From contig DMZE01000044.1 of the NCBI GenBank assembly GCA_003492055.1, forward strand, positions 1 through 6,731: DNA of 6,731 nt, written 5' to 3'. Numbering within the stretch: position 1 is the first letter of the stretch; the number at the start of each line of letters is the position of its first letter. Source of the DNA: Cellvibrionales bacterium (GTDB lineage Bacteria > Pseudomonadota > Gammaproteobacteria > Pseudomonadales > UBA7434). This document shows positions 1 to 5,325 of the stretch, one piece after another. The notes under the pieces were generated by a model. The model had not been told where the DNA came from, searched no databases, and saw only the letters and a list, made by a program, of their open reading frames with translations. Position numbers and translations under genes: made by a program.

Positions 1-288
1 CATCCACGTGGCCATATTCTGAATAGAGATAAACGCAGCGGTAGATGTGCAGCCGCGGGCAAGCTCTTCTAAAATTAGCGTAGCATCAAGTCGACTTAAG
101 CCTAGACCACCGCATTCTTCGGGGGCATACATGCCGCAAAAGCCTAGTTCACCGGCGGCCTTAATTTTGCTAACAGGAAATATTTTCTCGGCATCCCATT
201 TTGCGGCGTAAGGCGCAAGCTCGCCTTCTGAAAAATTACGTGCTGCCGATTGAAAAGCCAATTGCTCGCTAGTTAAATTAAAATCCAT
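1..288 (-). CDS. Acyl-CoA dehydrogenase, isobutyryl-CoA dehydrogenase-like (N-terminal 96 residues; cut by window edge)
   Basis: FAD-dependent acyl-CoA dehydrogenases oxidise an acyl-CoA to the 2,3-enoyl-CoA and pass electrons to ETF. The 96 visible residues begin MDFNLTSEQLAFQ and form the N-terminal helical domain. Residues 61-96 contain GLGLSRLDA, then an ELARGCTSTAAFISIQNM stretch. This closely resembles, from memory, the same region of isobutyryl-CoA dehydrogenase (ACAD8), the valine-pathway enzyme. The catalytic glutamate and C-terminal domain lie outside the window. The ATG is preceded by a purine-rich stretch ending AAAAAGG about 4 nt upstream. It lies 60 bp downstream of the aldehyde dehydrogenase on the same strand with no hairpin between, so the two are probably co-transcribed. 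Family is near certain. Isobutyryl-CoA specificity is inferred, and another short or branched acyl-CoA is possible. Confidence 0.93.
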   Translation of the reverse strand, partial: MDFNLTSEQLAFQSAARNFSEGELAPYAAKWDAEKIFPVSKIKAAGELGFCGMYAPEECGGLGLSRLDATLILEELARGCTSTAAFISIQNMATWM

Positions 289-348
289 AAGCCTTTTTTT
301 CTCTGTTTATCGAAGCATTTGTGCATGTAAGTATTCGGTGATCAAAAT

Positions 349-1779
349 TTATGACTTAAGTTTTTCAATCACGTCACCAAATAACTCGGTATCACTGGGC
401 AGTGTTTTGGCTTTAAGCAAGGGCTTGGATACCCAAGTAATATTGACCAAGTGACGCCAATAGATGTTTTCATTGGTAGAGTTATTACCCCATGTGCCAC
501 AGCCCAGAGAAAACGTTTGGCGCATACCGTTCCAAAGATTACCGCTGTTAGACGGCGCTTGCGGTTGATTAACCATAACGCGAGAGGTTTTAGTCTGTTC
601 GGCTAAGGCTAAAATATTAGCGTCGTTATTCGAGTAAATACCGCAGGAGTGGCCCATGCCTTGATAGCGTTGTATTTGATTGGTTAGCGCAATGGCTTCA
701 GTAATATTTTTAACCCGATAAAAAGCCATAATGACCGAGAGTTTTTCACCGGAGTATGGATGTTCTGGGCCGGTGCCGTTTTCCGGCATAATAATAAAGA
801 GACGATCTTCAGGAATCTCTACGCCTGCCATTGCACATAATACTTGCGGTTTTAATACAACGGCTTTTGGATTGAGGTGGCCGTCTTCCCACAGCACATT
901 GGCAATTTTTGCGTAATCACCGGCTGATGCGAGGTGGCCGCCTTGGGCAATTAATTGTTCAAGCAGTTCATCGTAAATAGCATCAATGGCAATAACCGAG
1001 TTGTCTGATGAGCAAGATGCCGCGAGATCTAAGGTTTTTGAAATGCGTATTTTTTCGGCAGCAAAAGCGATGTCGGCGGTTTCATCAACGGTAATCACCG
1101 CATTGCCTGCGCCCACGCCCAATGCCGGCGTACCGCTGGAATAAGCCGCATGCACCATGGCTGGACCGCCTGTTGCCAGAATAAAATCACACTGTCGCAT
1201 TAGTTCATGCGTTTTTTCTAACGTGGGTGTGTCTATAGCTATCACCAAATCTGCGGGGGCACCGAGTTTTTCCAGTGCCTTACGCATATTATTGACAATC
1301 ATTCTATTGGTTAGTTTGGCTCTGGGATGCGGCGCAACAATAATGGCGTTGCGGCCTTTAATGGCATTAATTGCTTTAATGACCGGCGTGGCTTCAGGAT
1401 TGGTTGACGGTGACAGCGCGCCAATAACACCCATGGGTTTAGCGATTTTAATAATGTTACGTGCGCTGTCTTCTTCTATGATGCCAATCGATTTGTCATC
1501 AATAATGTCCATTAATGCGGCGCGTGTTTTAACTGATATTTTTAAAAACTTACCGTTGTAGTCGCCTAGCTGGGTTTCATCTACTGTGTATTGGGCAATT
1601 TCTTCGGCGACACCCGGCTGCGCGCAAGACCAGACCATAGCGCGAATGAGCTCATCTACTTGAGCCTGGTTGTAACCTTCAATCTGAGCCTGCGCTTTAC
1701 GCGAACGTGTAATAAGGTCAGCAACTTCTTGTCTTGCTTCAATATCAATATTGTCAGTGCTATTCATGCAGTCAACCAT
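349..1779 (-). CDS. CoA-acylating aldehyde dehydrogenase (AdhE/SauS-type)
   Basis: NAD(P)-dependent enzyme expected to convert an aldehyde plus CoA to an acyl-CoA in the cytoplasm. The 476 residues follow the aldehyde dehydrogenase half of AdhE. Visible landmarks are PMGVIGALSPSTNP (115-128), NAIIVAPHPRA (144-154), LATGGPAMVHAAYSSG (201-216), GVGAGN (221-226), the probable catalytic Cys256 in ASCSSDNS, and a C-terminal LGCGTWGNNSTNEN block (436-449). There is no iron alcohol dehydrogenase domain, so this is the stand-alone form, as in sulfoacetaldehyde dehydrogenase SauS, EutE or PduP. Motifs of MmsA-type methylmalonate-semialdehyde dehydrogenases are absent. No microcompartment-targeting extension is obvious. 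The start is uncertain: ATG at 1779 and ATG at 1767 are in frame and neither has a clear Shine-Dalgarno. It is the first gene of an operon with the acyl-CoA dehydrogenase, divergent from the AraC gene. Substrate is unknown; SauS identity is possible, but no sulfonate gene is visible. Confidence 0.92.
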   Translation of the reverse strand: MVDCMNSTDNIDIEARQEVADLITRSRKAQAQIEGYNQAQVDELIRAMVWSCAQPGVAEEIAQYTVDETQLGDYNGKFLKISVKTRAALMDIIDDKSIGIIEEDSARNIIKIAKPMGVIGALSPSTNPEATPVIKAINAIKGRNAIIVAPHPRAKLTNRMIVNNMRKALEKLGAPADLVIAIDTPTLEKTHELMRQCDFILATGGPAMVHAAYSSGTPALGVGAGNAVITVDETADIAFAAEKIRISKTLDLAASCSSDNSVIAIDAIYDELLEQLIAQGGHLASAGDYAKIANVLWEDGHLNPKAVVLKPQVLCAMAGVEIPEDRLFIIMPENGTGPEHPYSGEKLSVIMAFYRVKNITEAIALTNQIQRYQGMGHSCGIYSNNDANILALAEQTKTSRVMVNQPQAPSNSGNLWNGMRQTFSLGCGTWGNNSTNENIYWRHLVNITWVSKPLLKAKTLPSDTELFGDVIEKLKS

Positions 1780-1802
1780 TTAGAAAGTGAGGAGGGGATG
1801 GC

Positions 1803-1890
1803 GTTGCTATTAATCACTGATTAATTAGCTATCAGTTAGCTATCAGTCAGTTATAAACCAGAGATAGGCAAGAGATAAGCAAGAGATAAG
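1803..1890. repeat. 11-bp phased tandem array, 8 units, in the ALDH/araC divergent spacer
   Basis: Eight consecutive 11-mers fill this stretch: GTTGCTATTAA, TCACTGATTAA, TTAGCTATCAG (twice), TCAGTTATAAA, CCAGAGATAGG and CAAGAGATAAG (twice). Two pairs are exact copies and the rest are degenerate, but every unit has AT at positions 7-8. The period is close to one DNA helical turn, so equivalent bases face the same side. The array lies just upstream of the aldehyde dehydrogenase start (1779) and must overlap its promoter or leader. Repeats are directly seen. A role as a regulator-binding array or a bent segment is inference. Confidence 0.65.
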
Positions 1891-1965
1891 CTGGTAATCA
1901 TGCGTTATCGAGCCGTCGCCAAGATCTGCTGATGCTAGCAATCTCTAAAGGGAACCGTAATTCAA

Positions 1966-1995
1966 TATATTGTTCTATATATGGACTATATTGTT
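1966..1995 (+). promoter_or_regulatory. Candidate AraC-family operator: 9-bp direct repeat at 21-bp spacing
   Basis: TATATTGTT occurs at 1966-1974 and again, identically, at 1987-1995, exactly 21 bp apart. AraC/XylS-family proteins have two helix-turn-helix units and usually contact two direct half-sites about 21 bp apart on one face of the helix. The pair ends 12 bp before the preferred start of the AraC gene, so it could serve autoregulation, control of the divergent operon, or both. The repeat is seen; protein binding is inferred. Confidence 0.4.
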
Positions 1996-1998
1996 GCT

Positions 1999-2002
1999 GG
2001 AG
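1999..2002 (+). promoter_or_regulatory. Shine-Dalgarno that favours the ATG at 2008 for the AraC gene
   Basis: GGAG lies 5 nt before the ATG at 2008. The in-frame upstream ATG at 1981 is preceded only by AT-rich sequence and falls between the two 21-bp-spaced operator-like repeats. This makes 2008 the better start. Confidence 0.6.
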
Positions 2003-2007
2003 CTAAC

Positions 2008-2886
2008 ATGAGTAAACCATCTCGCTGGCCGCTTAACCGTTCAAGTCGGCGTATTGTTGCGCCGGTTGTTATTCGGCAGCAGCTTAAGAATCATGTGCTC
2101 GCCAAAGATTGCTATCCACTGGCGATTGGCTTTTATGAAAAAGCCAGCAGTCATAGCATGTCGAGACAGAAGCATGATGATCACTTACTGATTTATTGTT
2201 TTGCTGGTCTGGGTTATTTAGAAACCGAACGCTGGAGCGGTGAGGTGAAAGCGGGTGAAGTGGTATTGCTACCTGCGGGGATAAGCCATCGATACTTTGC
2301 CGATAAGGATGATCCTTGGTCGGTGTATTGGGCGCATTTTTCGGGTGCTCAGGCCAGTGACTATATTACGCATATGGACTATAACGAAGAGCATCCCGTT
2401 GTTTTTGTGGGGCATTCACCTATTTTGATTGCCCAGTTTCGTGCGGCGTTAAATGCGGCAAGCCATGCTTATAGTACGGTCTCTCTGGTTTATGCCGCCA
2501 ATGCCATTAAACAAATTCTTACTTATATTGCCAAGCTGATTAATGATGAGTCGGCACATAAGGTGAGTGGTATTGATTTAGATATGATGCAAACGCTAAT
2601 GTTACAGAATTTGGATAAAGCGCTGAGTTTAGATTGGCTGGCCAAGCAGGCGAATCTTTCAAAGTTTCACTTTAGTAAAAAATATAAACAACAAACGGGG
2701 TATCCACCCATACAGCATTTTCTAAAAATGAAAGTGGAGTATGCGCGCTATTTATTAGAGACAAGTGATTCTACGGTGCAGGAAATAGCCGATAAGGTCG
2801 GCTATGATGATGCCTTATATTTTTCACGACTATTTAAAAAAGAAGAGGGCGTTGCGCCCCATGCTTATCGGTTAAGCAAACGTTAA
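2008..2886 (+). CDS. AraC-family transcriptional regulator, MmsR-like
   Basis: A 292-residue cytoplasmic DNA-binding regulator with the usual two-part plan. The N-terminal half (about 30-115) is a cupin-like ligand-sensing domain with HDDHLLIYCFAGLGYLET, AGEVVLLPAG and PWSVYWAHFSG stretches, as in the MmsR/arabinose-binding group. The C-terminal 90 residues hold two helix-turn-helix motifs: LSLDWLAKQANLSKFHFSKK (about 206-225) and VQEIADKVGYDDALYFSRLF (about 257-276), ending in the family's FKKEEGVAPHAYR. ATG 2008 is chosen for its GGAG; ATG 1981 would add nine residues. It is divergent from the acylating aldehyde dehydrogenase operon, as mmsR is from mmsAB in Pseudomonas, so it probably activates that operon in response to a pathway metabolite. 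Its stop overlaps the stop of the convergent TPR gene. Family is certain; target and inducer are inferred. Confidence 0.93.
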   Translation: MSKPSRWPLNRSSRRIVAPVVIRQQLKNHVLAKDCYPLAIGFYEKASSHSMSRQKHDDHLLIYCFAGLGYLETERWSGEVKAGEVVLLPAGISHRYFADKDDPWSVYWAHFSGAQASDYITHMDYNEEHPVVFVGHSPILIAQFRAALNAASHAYSTVSLVYAANAIKQILTYIAKLINDESAHKVSGIDLDMMQTLMLQNLDKALSLDWLAKQANLSKFHFSKKYKQQTGYPPIQHFLKMKVEYARYLLETSDSTVQEIADKVGYDDALYFSRLFKKEEGVAPHAYRLSKR

Positions 2887-3584
2887 TCGCATTTTATATC
2901 TAAGGAATAACGGCTGGCTAGAATATCGAATTTTTTGTAATTCTTTTGCTTACAGTAGCATTCAGCTAAGGCTATTACTGCCTGTTGGTAATTGTCTGTG
3001 TCGGCGCCCATAGTTTTTTTTGTGAGAGTGGCAATGCTTTCTAGCGTAGGCACTTCATACTGAACTTGATTGGTTTTTTTATACAGCGCATATAATTCAA
3101 TAAATTTATTTAAAATTTCAAGCTCATCATTTGTATTGGTTCTTTCGTGATGGATTATTGCAATAACGATTGGAATGGTTTCACTATAACGTTTTTGCTT
3201 AACCGCTAGATGATAAAAAACTTCTCGCGTTTTAATGGTGAAGTGATGAAATGGACCGAACTGTAAAAGTGCAACACGGTAAGCTCGTTCAATTTTATCT
3301 GCATGCTCAATGAGTTCTCCTGCCTGTTCATAGGCGAGAGAATTATTTTTCATAATATAAATGCAGCGGGGATTGTTAACAGATAGCCGCAAATGACAAG
3401 CCTTAAGCGCAGATTCGCCTAATGCTATTGATTGTGTCCATTTACCTGACTTGAATGCGTTTTCGGAATCCAAAATTAATGATTCAAATTTAGAAATTGA
3501 ATCAGCTTGCGTCAATGCTCTTATTGGATTAAACCCTATTACAAACAAACAAAAAATGGATCCGAAGATTACTCTCAGATTCAA
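2883..3584 (-). CDS. Secreted TPR-like repeat protein of unknown function
   Basis: A 233-residue protein not recognised as a named family. Residues 1-23 look like a Sec signal peptide: Lys/Arg are scarce apart from R4, then a hydrophobic IFGSIFCLFVIGF core and a possible cleavage after IRA. No lipobox is seen, so a periplasmic or secreted location is likely. The remainder is helical and TPR-like, with candidate units near 33-63, 78-108, 120-147 and 199-228; for instance NAFKSGKWTQSIALGESAL and AECYCKQKNYKKF. The start is TTG, supported by AGGGA 6 nt upstream; an in-frame stop lies shortly before it and the next Met is residue 78. The coding sequence appears more AT-rich than its neighbours. 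It ends tail-to-tail with the AraC gene, sharing TTAA, so its function cannot be read from an operon. TPR repeats suggest protein binding only. Confidence 0.82.
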   Translation of the reverse strand: MNLRVIFGSIFCLFVIGFNPIRALTQADSISKFESLILDSENAFKSGKWTQSIALGESALKACHLRLSVNNPRCIYIMKNNSLAYEQAGELIEHADKIERAYRVALLQFGPFHHFTIKTREVFYHLAVKQKRYSETIPIVIAIIHHERTNTNDELEILNKFIELYALYKKTNQVQYEVPTLESIATLTKKTMGADTDNYQQAVIALAECYCKQKNYKKFDILASRYSLDIKCD

Positions 3585-3730
3585 AATTATTCCCTATTAC
3601 CGTTTTGTTATGCCGCGCATTGTACGTTAAAGATTTGAGCTTGTCCTCTTAGTTGGGCCTGGTTTTTCAAACATAAGCACTATTTTTAATCGTTAGACGC
3701 CTCTGTATTGGCCGTGTATGAGCTCTTAAC

Positions 3731-3749
3731 GCCATCATGTGGCTTTTTT
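3731..3749 (+). terminator. Weak terminator-like hairpin
   Basis: GCCA (3731-3734) pairs with TGGC (3740-3743), possibly extended by a T-G wobble, and six T residues follow directly. The stem is short, and no plus-strand gene lies immediately upstream, so it may be fortuitous. Confidence 0.22.
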
Positions 3750-3862
3750 GTATGCGATTCAAACAAGTTTACGCAGTAATAACGCTTGGCTAGCTTACTG
3801 TTAACAGCTGCCAGCGATAGGGGTTGATAATAGCCGGCTATGATAGAAGCTTTTGGAAGGAG

Positions 3863-3934
3863 CCTATGATAGAGGAGCCTATGATAGAGGAGTCTATGAT
3901 AGAGGAGCCTATGATAGAGGAGGTGATAGGAGGT
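3863..3934 (+). repeat. 15-bp tandem repeat, four units plus a shortened tail, each carrying SD + ATG
   Basis: CCTATGATAGAGGAG occurs at 3863-3877, 3878-3892, 3893-3907 (first base T) and 3908-3922. A shortened copy, GTGATAGGAG, follows at 3923-3932, and a degenerate half copy, CTATGATAGAAG, precedes the array at 3838-3849. Each junction reads GAGGAG, three bases, then ATG. The first unit is preceded by GGAAGGAG (3855-3862). The end, AGGAGGTGAT (3918-3927), is a perfect complement of the 16S rRNA tail ATCACCTCCT, and a second AGGAGGT follows at 3928-3934. The 15-bp period keeps one frame open through all units (ATG 3866 to TAA 3967, 33 codons). Copy number is likely to vary between strains. 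Its role is unknown. Confidence 0.8.
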
Positions 3935-4013
3935 AATAACAGCGCCGACGTTAAATTATGCAACTAAGAATGTTCGCAAAAGTACATAGGCAGTGGCATC
4001 TTTAAATAAGAAG

Positions 4014-4034
4014 GCCAGCTTTAATTAAGCTGGC
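4014..4034. terminator. Stable hairpin, candidate terminator
   Basis: GCCAGCTT (4014-4021) pairs perfectly with AAGCTGGC (4027-4034) around a TAATT loop. Flanks are moderately T-rich in both directions: GTGCTATTTGTT on plus, and CTTCTTATTT on minus. It lies 47 bp after the reading frame through the 15-bp array and 190 bp before djlA, so it could end a transcript from the array region. It could instead be a protein-binding palindrome. The hairpin is seen; termination is inferred. Confidence 0.4.
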
Positions 4035-4117
4035 GTGCTATTTGTTCATATTTCAGTCTTGTTAGCCACTTTATAACATTGCATCACAACGGATAACTTT
4101 ATACAGTCGCATATCAT

Positions 4118-4189
4118 TTTTGAGAGGGCTAACGGTCTGTTTTTGACTAGAAGCTAAAGGCTTGTTTATTTTAAGTTAAGCCCTCAAAA
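4118..4189 (+). promoter_or_regulatory. Imperfect long inverted repeat upstream of djlA, possible leader structure
   Basis: TTTTGAG (4118-4124) followed by GGCT and AAC pairs with GTTAAGCCCTCAAAA (4175-4189), with small bulges. The enclosed segment has its own small stem, AAGC/GCTT around 4151-4162. A T-rich stretch (4199-4208) follows, just ahead of the ribosome-binding region of djlA at 4211-4216. If transcribed, it could act as a leader structure or attenuator. No known riboswitch is recognised. Confidence 0.3.
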
Positions 4190-4223
4190 GCGTTGATATT
4201 TATTTTTTAAAGAGAGTTGAGTT

Positions 4224-5000
4224 GTGGCAAAATTTGTTGGTGCGTTGTTAGGGTATTATTTTTTAGGTGGGGCATTAGGCGCTATATTGGGTTACTTTGT
4301 TGCAAGCCTGTTTAGTAGCGGCTTACAAAGTAATTTGCGTAATAGCTATGATTTACACTCGCACAGCACCGATATATTTTTTGCTACCACGTTTTCATTA
4401 ATGGGCTTTATGGCCAAAGCCGATGGTCATGTGAGTGAAGATGAAATTTCTCAGGCCGAAGTGTTAATGGCCAAGCTGGGTATTCAAGGTCAAAAACGCA
4501 GCGAAGCGATACAGTATTTTCAACAAGGTGCGGCTGCCGATTTTGACATGCAGGCAGTGTTAGCTAAGTTTGTTACCGCGGCACGTTTTCGTGCCGATAT
4601 GAAACGTAATCTACTCACTTTTTTGGTTGAAATAGCCATAGCCGATGATCATTTTCATGCCAGTGAAGAGGCGGTGCTGCGTCGTGTTGCCTCAGCTATT
4701 AATATTGACATGCGAAGTTTTGAACGCATGGTCGAAATGCTTAAAGCGCAGCGATCATTTGCGGGCGGCCATCAACGCAGCAGTTCGGCGAATGAATTAA
4801 CTACTGCTTATAAAGCGATTGGCGTGCCATCAACTGCTAGCGATAAAGAAGTGAAACGCGCTTATCGTAAATTAATGAGTCAACACCATCCCGATAAAAT
4901 GATAGCGCGCGGTGTGCCAGAAGATATGCTGGCCATGGCCACAGAAAAAACTCAAGAAATTCAAGCCGCCTACGATATGATTGAAAAATCTCGAAAGTAA
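4224..5000 (+). CDS. djlA: DjlA, membrane-anchored DnaJ-like co-chaperone
   Basis: DjlA is an inner-membrane J-protein that stimulates DnaK ATPase activity; in E. coli its overproduction activates the Rcs envelope pathway. The 258 residues match the family plan and length (about 270 in E. coli). A glycine-rich N-terminal membrane segment spans about 4-30 (ALLGYYFLGGALGAILGYFV). A TerB-like domain covers about 50-175, with acidic metal-site-like stretches AKADGHVSEDE (64-74) and IADDHFHASEE (139-149). A short Ser/Gly/Gln-rich linker follows near 178-190. The C-terminal J domain (about 192-257) carries the invariant HPD at 222-224 in SQHHPDK. The start is GTG, supported by AAAGAGAG about 7 nt upstream. 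It appears monocistronic, with a possible structured leader before it and a strong terminator after it. Confidence 0.95.
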   Translation: MAKFVGALLGYYFLGGALGAILGYFVASLFSSGLQSNLRNSYDLHSHSTDIFFATTFSLMGFMAKADGHVSEDEISQAEVLMAKLGIQGQKRSEAIQYFQQGAAADFDMQAVLAKFVTAARFRADMKRNLLTFLVEIAIADDHFHASEEAVLRRVASAINIDMRSFERMVEMLKAQRSFAGGHQRSSSANELTTAYKAIGVPSTASDKEVKRAYRKLMSQHHPDKMIARGVPEDMLAMATEKTQEIQAAYDMIEKSRK

Positions 5001-5050
5001 GAGTGGCTTGATGTTTTTTATTGGTCAAATGTTTTATTTAAAATAATGAT

Positions 5051-5070
5051 AATAAAATACGCATTTTATT
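5051..5070. other. AT-only hairpin in the djlA trailer
   Basis: AATAAAAT (5051-5058) pairs perfectly with ATTTTATT (5063-5070) around an ACGC loop. It is weak because it has no GC pairs, and it lies 15 bp before the GC-containing terminator stem. It may help stabilise the djlA mRNA end or be incidental. Confidence 0.3.
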
Positions 5071-5085
5071 GAGTGCTTTTGTCGT

Positions 5086-5121
5086 ATTTAAGCCTTTTTT
5101 AAGGCTTAAATTTCATTTTTT
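5086..5121 (+). terminator. Rho-independent terminator of djlA
   Basis: ATTTAAGCCTT (5086-5096) pairs over 11 perfect bases with AAGGCTTAAAT (5101-5111) around a TTTT loop, followed by TTCATTTTTT. It starts 86 bp after the djlA stop. The minus-strand flank lacks a T-run, so it points towards plus-strand termination. Confidence 0.82.
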
Positions 5122-5325
5122 GTTTAGTAGTCCTCTCTCATATTTTCTGTTTCTTTTCTTATTTTAAATAGAACAAATGATCTAGACTGTATAAGTCGTA
5201 TTTTTCTTTTTAGCTATTCCATTTCTATATAAAAAAGCATAGCATTCGCGCCTTTTATTGTTTCCAAAGGATGAATAGAAACTCTAGCTCGCAGTGAGTA
5301 GCTCAAAGTTTCCTTAGTAAAGAGG

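Larger units (their letters stand above)
3585..4223. other. 639-bp spacer without a convincing gene
   Basis: No ORF with family resemblance is visible on either strand. The stretch holds a short hairpin with a T-run (3731-3749), a 15-bp tandem array rich in Shine-Dalgarno motifs (3838-3934), a strong 8-bp hairpin (4014-4034) and an imperfect long inverted repeat in front of djlA (4118-4189). A weak promoter-like pair, TTGCAT at 4079-4084 and TATACA at 4100-4105 with a short 15-bp spacer, could serve djlA. A 33-codon reading frame through the array (3866-3967) is discussed under findings and is not called as a gene. Confidence 0.6.
5001..5325. other. 325-bp AT-rich spacer between djlA and tetR
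   Basis: No gene is seen. It holds two hairpins in the djlA trailer (5051-5070 and 5086-5111, the latter listed as the terminator). Beyond about 5125 the sequence is AT-rich, with only weak promoter-like elements, such as TATAAG at 5190-5195 and TATATA at 5226-5231, each without a good -35. GTTTCC occurs at 5260-5265 and 5308-5313. No clear TetR palindrome was found. Confidence 0.55.

Noticed and set aside
349..1779. Naming the aldehyde dehydrogenase mmsA or sauS
   Set aside because: MmsA is excluded by the AdhE-type motifs. SauS cannot be told from other acylating dehydrogenases without substrate evidence or sulfonate genes nearby.
731..1824. Three plus-strand open frames (731-916, 1157-1561, 1591-1824) opposite the aldehyde dehydrogenase
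   Set aside because: They lie antisense to a clear, well-conserved enzyme gene and their translations have no family resemblance. They are reading-frame shadows. A GGAGGGG before ATG 1798 opens only eight codons.
3653..3697. attC-like core motifs GTTGGGC (3653-3659) and GTTAGAC (3691-3697), suggesting an integron cassette
   Set aside because: Both fit GTTRRRY, but no matching RYYYAAC partner with a foldable intervening palindrome was found on either strand. The motif is too short to count alone.
3863..3934. CRISPR array
   Set aside because: The 15-bp units are contiguous with no spacers, and no cas gene is present.
3866..3967. 33-codon reading frame through the 15-bp array as an annotated gene
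   Set aside because: The frame is open largely because the period is a multiple of three, and the peptide is mostly MIEEP/S repeats with no family. It is kept as a hypothesis in the findings.
4837..5028. Minus-strand frame opposite the end of djlA
   Set aside because: It is antisense to the J domain of djlA, has no recognisable domain and starts in the djlA trailer.
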